In this document: positions 57,651 to 64,000 of the stretch, in pieces
Numbering within the stretch: the first letter of the stretch is position 1
Layout of the letters: every line of letters starts with the position of its first letter
DNA from: Streptomyces sp. NBC_00237
GTDB lineage: Bacteria > Actinomycetota > Actinomycetes > Streptomycetales > Streptomycetaceae
Assembly: GCF_026342435.1 (NCBI RefSeq)
Contig: NZ_JAPEMT010000001.1
Location: 919,993-983,992, forward strand
Reading direction: 5' to 3'
Length of the DNA: 64,000 nt
Made by a program: the position numbers and the translations under genes
The notes under the pieces: model-generated
What the model was told of the DNA's origin: nothing
What the model saw: only the letters and a program-made list of their open reading frames with translations
The model's database searches: none

Positions 57651-60600
57651 CTAGCGGGGCGGGAGTCGGGGGCGGCGTTTGTCGGGGACGGTGGAGTAGT
57701 CGGGTGGGGCCGCCGCCGGGGTCGTCGCGAGGAGGTCCAGGGCCAGCTTCACCGCGTCGTCCAGGACCGCGTAGCGGCCTTCCGCCCAGTCCAGTGGGGT
57801 GCGCAGGGCCTCGATGTCCGGGGCGACGCCGTGGTTTTCGACGGCCCAGCCGTATTCGTCGAACCAGGCCGCGTTCATCGGGACCGTGATGACCGTGCCG
57901 TCGCCGAGCGGGTGGCGGCCGGTCATGCCCACCACGCCGCCCCACGTGCGCTGGCCGACCACAGGGCCCAGCGAGAGCAGACGGAAAGCGGCGGTGATCA
58001 TGTCGCCGTCGGACGAGGTCGCCTCGTCGGCGAGGGCCACGACCGGGCCCCGGGGGGCGTTGGAGGCGTAGGAGACGGGTTGGGCGTCGCGGGTCAGGTC
58101 CCAGCCGAGGATGCGGCGGGTGAGCTTCTCGATGACGAGCTCGCTGATGTTGCCGCCCGCGTTTCCGCGTACGTCGACGATCAGGGCCGGGCGGGAGACC
58201 TCCAGGCGGAGGTCCCGGTTGAACTGGGCCCAGCCCGAGCCGCCCATGTCCGGGATGTGGAGGTAGCCGCACTTGCCGCCGCTCAGGTCCCGGACGACTT
58301 CGCGGCGTTTGGCCACCCAGTCCTGATAGCGGAGCGGGCGTTCGTCGACGAGGGGTACGACCGCGATGCGGCGGGGGCGGACCTCCTGGGGAGGGGTGGC
58401 CTCCGGGAGGAAGGTCAGTTCGACCGTGGTGCCGCCTGCGGCCGAGAGGAGCGGGAAGGGGCCCGCCACCGGGTCCACCGGGCGGCCGTCCACATGGGTG
58501 AGGATCGCGCCCACCCGGATTCCCGTACCGGCGAGGGGCGAGCGGGCCTTCGAGTCGGACGAGTCGCCCGGCAGGATGCGCGAGACGGTCCAATTGCCGT
58601 CCTTGACGTAGAAGTTCGCGCCCAGGAGGCCCATCGCGCGCTGGTAGTGCGGCGGGCCCTCGTTGCGGCGGGCGGCGGCCACGTACGCGTGGGACGTGCC
58701 CAGTTCGCCGAGCACTTCGCGCAGCAGGTCCGCGAACTCGTCGGGGGAGGCCACCCGTTCGACGAGCGGGCGGTACTGGTCGAGGACTCCGGGCCAGTCG
58801 ATGCCGCCCATGTCCGGTTCCCAGAAGTAGGAGTTGATGATGCGGCCCGCTTCGGCGTAGGACTGGCGCCACTCCGCGCCGGGATCCACGTCGTGCAGGA
58901 TGCGGCGCAGGTCCAGGTGGACGGTGGAGTCGTTGTCGCCGCGTTCCGTGGCGGGGACGGCGCGGATCTCGCCGTCCTCGACGATGACCAGGCGCGTGCC
59001 GTCGCCGCTGATGGCGAACCATTCGAGGTCGTCGGCCAGTTCCGTCTTACGCGCCTTGGCGAGGTCGAAGTGTTCCAGCGTGGGGCGGCCCGAGGTGTCG
59101 GCGGGGTTCGCGAAGGTCTCGCCGAGGGCCCCGGAGATCGGCCAGCGCAGCCAGACCAGGCCGCCCCCGCTCACGGCGGAGAGGGACGAGTACTTGGAGG
59201 CCGCCACGGGGAAGGGGGTGACGCGGTTCGCGAGGCCCTCGACCTCGACGGTCACCGTTCCGTCGCCTTCGGAGGCGTCGTCGGGGTCCAGCCCGCCCGC
59301 CGCCGGGCGGCCGTCGGGCGAGAGCGCGAAGGGGGAGGGGGTCGCGGAGGAGAGGGGGACGAGGTACGGGCGGCAGCCGAGAGGGAAGGAGAGGTCGCCC
59401 GTGTGGACGTCGTACACCGGGTCGAAACCGCGCCAGGAGAGGAAGGCGAGGTAGCGGCCGTCGCTGGTGAAGACGGGGTTCTCGTCCTCGAAGCGGCCGT
59501 TGGTGACGTCCACGATGAGGGTCGTCGCGCCACCCGTCGTTCCCTGGCCCTCCCTGGGCTGGATCCGCGCCATCTTGATCTGGCGCAGCGAGCGGCCGAT
59601 GCCCGGGTGCGACCAGGTCAGCCACGCCCCGTCGGGGGAGAAGGCCAGGTCGCGGACCGGGCCGTTCAGGGAGCGGATCACCTCGGTGAGGGATTCCTCG
59701 CCCTCGGTGACGTTGAGGATCAGGAGGCGGCCGTCGTGGGAGGCCACGGCGATCCGCGTGCCGTCCGGGTCCGCCACCAGCTCGTGCACGCGGCCCAGTT
59801 GGCCGGAGGCGAGGCGGCGCGCGCCCCCCGCCCCGGCCGCCCGGGGGAGGTACGCGATCTCGACGGCGTCCTCGCCCTCCGCGTCCGTGACGAAGGCGAC
59901 CTGGCCGCTGGGGCCCAGCATCTCCGGGAGCCGGACCCGTACCCCCGGCGTGTCCGCGATCGTACGGGCCGGGCCGTCGCGGTGGGTCAGCCAGTACAGG
60001 CTGCCCCGGACGGAGACCGCGCTCGCCCGTCCGGTGGCGTCGACGGCGAGGCCGCCCACGTGGCCCGCCGCCGGGATCTGGTACGCGCGGCGGCCGGTGC
60101 GGGGGCCGCCGAGGCGGACGTCCAGCTTGCGCGGGGTCCCGGTGGGCGAGAAGTCGTCGACGAGCCAGAGGTCGCCCGCGCACTGGTAGACGACGCGGGT
60201 GCCGTCGGCGGAGGCGGACGCGTGCCGGGCGTAGAAGGCGTCGTGGTCGGTGTGGCGGCGCAGGTCGGAGCCGTCGGGGCGGCAGGAGTAGAGGTTGCCC
60301 ACGCCCTCGTGGTCGGAGAGGAACGCGATCCGGTCGCCCACGAACATCGGCGAGGACAGGTGCCCGTTCAGGTCCGGGAGGAGGCGTTCGCCGTGCAGCC
60401 ACAGGCGGCCCGTCGCGCCGCCCCGGTAGCGCTTCCAGGCGGCGGGCTCGTGCGGGGGAGTGCCCGTGAGGAGGAGCGTGCGGCGTTCGCCGGTGCAGTC
60501 GGGGAGGGTGTCCGTGACGGCGAGGTCGGAGACCGGGCCCCAGGGGAGCCTGCCGCCGGGGCTGCCGTCCGTGGGGAGGGTGTAGGCCCAGGAGAAGTAC

Positions 60601-61043
60601 GAGAAGGGCTGGCCGTGGGAGGAGACGGCGAGGATCTGGCCGTCCGGGGTCCAGCCGCAGACCCGGGCGTCCACCGAGCCCCAGTAGGAGAGGCGTCGCG
60701 AGGGGCCGCCTTCGACGGGGACCACGTGGATTTCGGGGTCCAGGCTGCGCCACGTCGTGTACGCGAGGTGCCGCCCGTCCGGGGAGAAGCGCGGGTGCCC
60801 GACCCGGGTGCGGTCCACGGTCAGCCGCCAGGCCCGGCCCGGGGTCTGCCCGGCGGGGGCGAGGGGGGCCACCCAGAGGTCGTCCTCGGCGACGAAGGCG
60901 AGGGTGTCGCCGTGGAGGTGCGGGAAACGGAGGTAGGCGGGGGCGGGGTGGTCGGGGGTGGGCTCCCGGGCGGATTCCCGGGCGGATTCCCGGGCGGACT
61001 CCCGGGCGGATTCCTGGGTGGACTCCTCTGTGGGCACTCGCAT
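57651..61043 (-). CDS. Tricorn-type protease (S41 family)
   Basis: The 1130-residue cytosolic protease has two N-terminal beta-propellers built from WD40/PD40-like repeats (GHPRFSPDGRHLAYTTW, MFVGDRIAFLSDHEGVGNLYSC, FTSDGRYLAFLSWRGFD). A PDZ domain follows near residue 830 (GTGIRVGAILTHVDGRPVD), then the C-terminal S41 catalytic domain (LIVDVRGNAGGN and ADEATSSDGDMITAAF, nucleophile about S1011). It cuts peptides released by the proteasome or other proteases into short products. The N-terminus carries four ESAR tetrapeptide repeats. ATG 61043. On the same strand and 71 bp after the SsgA-like gene. Confidence 0.92.
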   Translation of the reverse strand: MRVPTEESTQESARESARESARESAREPTPDHPAPAYLRFPHLHGDTLAFVAEDDLWVAPLAPAGQTPGRAWRLTVDRTRVGHPRFSPDGRHLAYTTWRSLDPEIHVVPVEGGPSRRLSYWGSVDARVCGWTPDGQILAVSSHGQPFSYFSWAYTLPTDGSPGGRLPWGPVSDLAVTDTLPDCTGERRTLLLTGTPPHEPAAWKRYRGGATGRLWLHGERLLPDLNGHLSSPMFVGDRIAFLSDHEGVGNLYSCRPDGSDLRRHTDHDAFYARHASASADGTRVVYQCAGDLWLVDDFSPTGTPRKLDVRLGGPRTGRRAYQIPAAGHVGGLAVDATGRASAVSVRGSLYWLTHRDGPARTIADTPGVRVRLPEMLGPSGQVAFVTDAEGEDAVEIAYLPRAAGAGGARRLASGQLGRVHELVADPDGTRIAVASHDGRLLILNVTEGEESLTEVIRSLNGPVRDLAFSPDGAWLTWSHPGIGRSLRQIKMARIQPREGQGTTGGATTLIVDVTNGRFEDENPVFTSDGRYLAFLSWRGFDPVYDVHTGDLSFPLGCRPYLVPLSSATPSPFALSPDGRPAAGGLDPDDASEGDGTVTVEVEGLANRVTPFPVAASKYSSLSAVSGGGLVWLRWPISGALGETFANPADTSGRPTLEHFDLAKARKTELADDLEWFAISGDGTRLVIVEDGEIRAVPATERGDNDSTVHLDLRRILHDVDPGAEWRQSYAEAGRIINSYFWEPDMGGIDWPGVLDQYRPLVERVASPDEFADLLREVLGELGTSHAYVAAARRNEGPPHYQRAMGLLGANFYVKDGNWTVSRILPGDSSDSKARSPLAGTGIRVGAILTHVDGRPVDPVAGPFPLLSAAGGTTVELTFLPEATPPQEVRPRRIAVVPLVDERPLRYQDWVAKRREVVRDLSGGKCGYLHIPDMGGSGWAQFNRDLRLEVSRPALIVDVRGNAGGNISELVIEKLTRRILGWDLTRDAQPVSYASNAPRGPVVALADEATSSDGDMITAAFRLLSLGPVVGQRTWGGVVGMTGRHPLGDGTVITVPMNAAWFDEYGWAVENHGVAPDIEALRTPLDWAEGRYAVLDDAVKLALDLLATTPAAAPPDYSTVPDKRRPRLPPR
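60961..61025. repeat. 12-bp repeat coding ESAR units in the tricorn N-terminus
   Basis: Five copies of CGGGCGGATTCC or close variants encode ESARESARESARESAR near residue 10 of the protease, upstream of its first propeller. The array keeps the frame and begins about 18 bp inside the start codon. Confidence 0.8.
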
Positions 61044-61114
61044 GCCCTCATGCTTTCCGCGCCAGGGGGGCCCGGCAACTCGTACGGCGGGATCTTTGGG
61101 GCGGGGCGTGCCCC

Positions 61115-61549
61115 TCAGGCGTACGTCCGTCGCAGGAACCGCACCAGTGGCGCGCTGTCCAGCTGCAACAGCAGCACCCCCTGTTCCGCGTGCAGCTCCA
61201 GCACCACCTGCACCCGCCCGCACGGCCAGATCCGTACGTCCCCCTGCTCGGTGGGAGCGCGCAGCCCCGCTTCGAGGAGCGCGCGGGGGAAGGCCCAGGC
61301 GGGGCGGGCCTCGCCGGGGCCGCCCGGGCCCGGCACCGGCAGCTCGATGCTCACCGTGTGCCGGTCGCCCGCCGGGGCGTGGCGCAGGAGGACGGGGAGG
61401 AGGGTGGGGACCGGGGCGTCGGTGACGAGGTTCGCGCGCAGCCGGACCTCCAGGGCGGGCCGCGCACCGCTCTCGGCGGCGGTGGCCTCGGCGGCGGCGC
61501 TCTCAGCGTCGGAGCCCCCGAGGGGACGGTCCTCAACGGTGCGGGACAT
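61115..61549 (-). CDS. SsgA-like (SALP) sporulation and cell-division regulator
   Basis: The 144-residue protein matches the SsgA/SsgB family: LEVRLRANLVTDAPVPTLLPVLLRH at the start of the domain, the HTVSIELPVP strand, WAFPRALLEAGLRAPTEQGDVRIWPC, VQVVLELHAEQGVLLLQLDSAPLVRFLRRTYA at the end. SALPs are restricted to morphologically complex actinomycetes and steer septum placement and spore-wall processes. The N-terminal 30 residues are Ala/Glu-rich. GAGGTGAGG lies before ATG 61549. Which of the seven or so paralogues this is cannot be told. Confidence 0.85.
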   Translation of the reverse strand: MSRTVEDRPLGGSDAESAAAEATAAESGARPALEVRLRANLVTDAPVPTLLPVLLRHAPAGDRHTVSIELPVPGPGGPGEARPAWAFPRALLEAGLRAPTEQGDVRIWPCGRVQVVLELHAEQGVLLLQLDSAPLVRFLRRTYA

Positions 61550-61599
61550 GGCCCGCCTCCTCACCTCGTACGGACGCAGCACTCACATTCGCGGCAATT

Positions 61600-61612
61600 G
61601 ACATCTAATGTC
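61600..61612. promoter_or_regulatory. GACAT-CTA-ATGTC palindrome between ssgA-like and nikMN genes
   Basis: A perfect 5-3-5 inverted repeat inside an A/T-rich island, overlapping a TTGACA, lies about 50 bp upstream of the SsgA-like start. It could be an operator for a developmental regulator; none is assigned. Confidence 0.3.
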
Positions 61613-61684
61613 CCATATTTTGCCGGAGGTGATTGTCGAGACTTTGGGTGCTGCTTGCGAGGGGTAGTTATGGGCAGGGGGCTT

Positions 61685-61701
61685 TTGCGACGCCTTTGCA
61701 A
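61685..61701 (+). promoter_or_regulatory. Nur-type box upstream of the nickel transporter
   Basis: TTGCGA-CGCCT-TTGCAA has the hexamer-N5-hexamer form of the S. coelicolor Nur box (TTGCAA-N5-TTGCAA) with one mismatch. TATCAT at 61710-61715 can serve as -10, so the box would overlap the promoter. It lies 70 bp before the nikMN start. Confidence 0.65.
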
Positions 61702-61770
61702 TAACTCCCTATCATCGAACGGTTGTCCGCCCTGAACGCTCCGTAGCGGTTCGAACCCGGGAGTTCCGCC

Positions 61771-62838
61771 ATGCATGTCCCCGACGGATTCATCAACGCC
61801 CCCGTCTCCGTGGCGGCGGGAGCCGCCGCCGTCGCCGCCGTCGGGCTCAGCCTGCGCGGAGCCCGCCGCGAGCTCAGCGACGAGCGGGCGGCGCCCCTCG
61901 CGGGCCTCGTCGCCGCGTTCGTCTTCGCGGTGCAGATGCTGAACTTCCCCGTCGCGGCCGGGACGAGCGGGCACCTCCTGGGCGGGGCCCTGGCCGCGAT
62001 ACTCGTCGGGCCCTGGACCGGAATCCTCTGCATAGCGGTCGTCCTCCTGATGCAGGGCGTGCTGTTCGCGGACGGCGGCCTCACCGCGCTCGGCGTGAAC
62101 ATCACGACCATGGGCGTCGTGACCGTCCTCGTCTCGTACGGGATCTTCCGCGGCCTCGTGAAGGTTCTCCCCCGGCGGCGGCGCACGGTCACGGCGTCGG
62201 CCTTCGTCGCCGCGCTCGTGTCGGTGCCCGCCGCTGCCGCCTTCTTCACCCTCCTGTACGCGCTCGGCGGGACGACCGAGGTCCCCGTCGGGAAGGTGCT
62301 GACCGCCATGGTCGGCGTACACGTCCTGATCGGCGTCGGCGAGGCCGCGATCACCGCGCTCACCGTCGGCGCGGTGCTGGCGGTCCGGCCGGACCTGGTG
62401 TTCGGGGCGCGGGGGATCGGCGCGCCGCTGAAGCTGCGGGTGGGGGGTGAGCTGGTGGACGCCCCGGCTCCGGCTTCCGGCACGGCCGCCGTTCCGGTCG
62501 CCGCCCGGTCCGCGCGCCGCTTCTGGGGGGTCGGGCTGGTCTCCGCGCTCGCCCTCGCCGGGTTCGTCTCCCTCTACGCCTCCACCAGCCCCGACGGGCT
62601 GGAGAAGGTCGCCGCCGACCAGGGCATCGACAAGGGTGCGAAGCCGCACGCCGCCGAGGACTCGCCGCTCGCCGACTACACCGTCAAGGCCCTCGGCGAG
62701 GGCTCGCTGTCGAGCGGGCTCGCCGGGGTCATCGGGGTCGGCGTGACCGTGGCGGTCGGCAGCGGGGTCTTCTGGGCGGTGCGCAGGCGGCGTGCCGAGT
62801 CCGCTTCCGATTCAGGCGCCGCACGGGTCGACGCCTGA
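61771..62838 (+). CDS. nikMN: Nickel ECF transporter substrate-specific component NikMN (CbiM/CbiN fusion)
   Basis: The 355-residue membrane protein starts MHVPDGFINAP, the metal-binding N-terminus (Met1, His2) of CbiM/NikM proteins. It contains NFPVAAGTSGHLLGGALAAILVGPWTG, VLLMQGVLFADGGLTALGVNITTMG, and VGVHVLIGVGEAAITAL. The last 100 residues form a CbiN/NikN-like segment with the PDGLE motif (TSPDGLEKVAADQGI) and one helix. The MHVPDG start and the Nur-type box upstream favour nickel over cobalt. GGGAG precedes ATG 61771. It forms an operon with the T and A components that follow. Confidence 0.88.
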   Translation: MHVPDGFINAPVSVAAGAAAVAAVGLSLRGARRELSDERAAPLAGLVAAFVFAVQMLNFPVAAGTSGHLLGGALAAILVGPWTGILCIAVVLLMQGVLFADGGLTALGVNITTMGVVTVLVSYGIFRGLVKVLPRRRRTVTASAFVAALVSVPAAAAFFTLLYALGGTTEVPVGKVLTAMVGVHVLIGVGEAAITALTVGAVLAVRPDLVFGARGIGAPLKLRVGGELVDAPAPASGTAAVPVAARSARRFWGVGLVSALALAGFVSLYASTSPDGLEKVAADQGIDKGAKPHAAEDSPLADYTVKALGEGSLSSGLAGVIGVGVTVAVGSGVFWAVRRRRAESASDSGAARVDA

Positions 62839-62839
62839 C

Positions 62840-63607
62840 ATGGGCGCCGGTCACGCCCACGCGCTCTACCGGCAGGGCCACAGCCCCGTGCACGCGCTGC
62901 CGCCGCACTGCAAACTCGTCGCCGTGTTCGGCTTCGTGGTGGTCGTCGTCTCGACGCCCCGGGAGGCCGTGTGGGCTTTCGGGGCGTACGCCGTGCTGCT
63001 CGCGGCCGTCGCGTACGCGGCCGGGGTCCCGGCCCGTCATGTGCTGACCCGGATGCTCGTCGAGGTGCCGTTCGTGGCCTTCGCCGTACTGATGCCGTTC
63101 GTGGCGGAGGGCGAGCGGGTGGAGGTCGCGGGGGTCTCGGTGAGCGTGCCGGGGCTGTGGGGGGCCTTCAACATCCTGGCGAAGGGGACGCTGGGGGTGG
63201 CGGCGTCCGTACTGCTCGCTTCGACGACGGAGCTGCGTGAACTGCTCTACGGATTGCAGAAGTTGAGGCTGCCGTCGCTGCTGGTGCAGATCGCGACGTT
63301 CATGATCCGGTACGGGGACGTCATCGCCGGTGAGCTGAAGCGGATGTCCATCGCCCGGCGGTCCCGGGGCTTCGAGGCGCGGGGCGTACGGCAGTGGGGG
63401 GTGCTGGCGAAGACGGCCGGGGCCTTGTTCATCCGGTCGTACGAGAGGGGGGAACGGGTGCATCTGGCGATGGTGAGCAGGGGGTACACCGGGGTGATGC
63501 CGGTACTGGACGACGCCGAGGCGTCACGGGAACAGTGGGTTCGGGCCGGGGCGCTGCCGGGGGCTGCGCTGCTGGTGTGTCTGACGGGATGGGTGTGGGT
63601 GCTGTGA
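62840..63607 (+). CDS. nikQ: ECF transporter T component (CbiQ/NikQ family)
   Basis: The 255-residue protein has about six membrane helices and the two Ala-Arg-Gly-type coupling motifs of T components: the first region near RMSIARRSRGFE and the second near HLAMVSRGYTG, which contact the ATPases. The N-terminal SPVHALPPHCKLVAVFGFVVVVVS is also typical of CbiQ. It begins 1 bp after the nikMN stop and ends overlapping the ATPase start as GTGA, so the three are translated together. It transmits ATPase movement to NikM. Confidence 0.88.
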   Translation: MGAGHAHALYRQGHSPVHALPPHCKLVAVFGFVVVVVSTPREAVWAFGAYAVLLAAVAYAAGVPARHVLTRMLVEVPFVAFAVLMPFVAEGERVEVAGVSVSVPGLWGAFNILAKGTLGVAASVLLASTTELRELLYGLQKLRLPSLLVQIATFMIRYGDVIAGELKRMSIARRSRGFEARGVRQWGVLAKTAGALFIRSYERGERVHLAMVSRGYTGVMPVLDDAEASREQWVRAGALPGAALLVCLTGWVWVL

Positions 63608-64000
63608 GCGTTGCTTCGTTGGCCGTGAAAGGGCTCGCGTATGCCTATCCGGACGGGCACCAGGCGCTGTTCGGGGTGGACCTGAGGGTCGAGAAGGGGG
63701 AGCGGGTCGCACTTCTCGGGCCGAACGGGGCGGGGAAGACCACCCTGGTCCTCCACCTGAACGGGATCCTGACGGCGGGGGCGGGGGTGGTGGAAGTTGA
63801 TGGACTGCCGGTCGTCAAGCGTCACTTGGCGGAGATCCGGCGGCGGGTCGGCATCGTCTTCCAGGACCCCGACGACCAGCTGTTCATGCCGACGGTCCGG
63901 GAGGACGTGGCGTTCGGCCCTGCGGCGGCCGGGCTGCGGGGGGCCGCGCTGGAGTCGTGCGTGCGGGAGGCGCTGGAGCGGGTGGGGATGGAGGCTTACG
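63604..64000 (+). CDS. nikO: ECF transporter ATPase (CbiO/NikO family), partial
   Basis: The first 132 residues are inside the window; the gene continues past the right edge. It starts at a GTG overlapping the nikQ stop. The ABC ATPase hallmarks visible are LAYAYPDGHQALFGVDLRVEKGE, the Walker A motif LLGPNGAGKTTLVLHLNG, and the Q-loop GIVFQDPDDQLFMPTVREDVAFGPAAAGL, the last very typical of CbiO. The signature motif and Walker B lie outside. It powers nickel uptake with NikMN and NikQ. Confidence 0.92.
   Translation, partial: MSVASLAVKGLAYAYPDGHQALFGVDLRVEKGERVALLGPNGAGKTTLVLHLNGILTAGAGVVEVDGLPVVKRHLAEIRRRVGIVFQDPDDQLFMPTVREDVAFGPAAAGLRGAALESCVREALERVGMEAY

Overview
The window is very GC-rich and gene-dense, with GTG/TTG starts, 4-bp ATGA/GTGA stop-start overlaps, an hrdD-type sigma factor, an SsgA-like sporulation protein, a SepX/GLPR-like membrane protein and PQQ-propeller serine/threonine kinases. 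Together these point to the core chromosome of a Streptomyces. This is inferred from gene content; no database search was possible. Both window ends cut genes: an exported-type protein on the minus strand at the left, and the ATPase of a nickel transporter at the right.

Left part (0-17 kb): a TetR/DHA2-exporter pair with twin operators; a divergent MarR/extradiol-dioxygenase pair with twin operators; a questin-oxidase-like protein; sigma factor HrdD behind a sigma-R-type promoter; a divergent WYL-regulator/exporter pair sharing a 29-bp palindrome; and the fructose PTS operon (DeoR regulator, fruK, fruA) with a 22-bp tandem duplication and a small His-rich ORF in its junctions. Minus-strand genes follow: a DUF6227-like protein, a P1 peptidase and LtrA.

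The most unusual region is 17.3-27.4 kb. A perfect Rex-type site (TTGTGAA-N4-TTCACAA) precedes a full-length pyruvate formate-lyase and its radical-SAM activase. Next comes a tightly overlapped operon for a b-type membrane subunit, a NasA-like molybdopterin oxidoreductase, a four-cluster ferredoxin, a Tat-type Rieske protein, a small membrane protein and a NarK-like nitrate/nitrite transporter. I read this as a redox-controlled fermentative plus nitrate (or formate) electron-transfer island in an organism usually considered strictly aerobic. Molybdenum-cofactor genes (moeA/glp, moaC, moaB) lie about 11 kb downstream.

Middle part (27.5-45 kb): MscL, an SAF-domain protein, MTA phosphorylase, a CIRCE-controlled FmdB-type zinc ribbon protein, an MFS protein, a CPA1 antiporter with a probable CTG start, a penicillin-acylase-family hydrolase, 5-formyl-THF cyclo-ligase, galU, the moeA-moaC-moaB-GNAT run leading to sepX, tRNA-Ala(CGC), a second GNAT, exonuclease III, and a decayed serine-recombinase remnant.

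Right part (45-64 kb): three tandem kinase/PQQ-propeller genes, the most upstream of which (third by coordinate) is a clear pseudokinase; a MerR regulator divergent from a Baeyer-Villiger monooxygenase/hydrolase/SDR operon; a repeat-rich 700-bp gap; a tricorn-type protease; an SsgA-like protein; and a NikMN-NikQ-NikO nickel ECF transporter behind a Nur-type box. Short tandem repeats of 12-18 bp recur between and inside genes all along the window.
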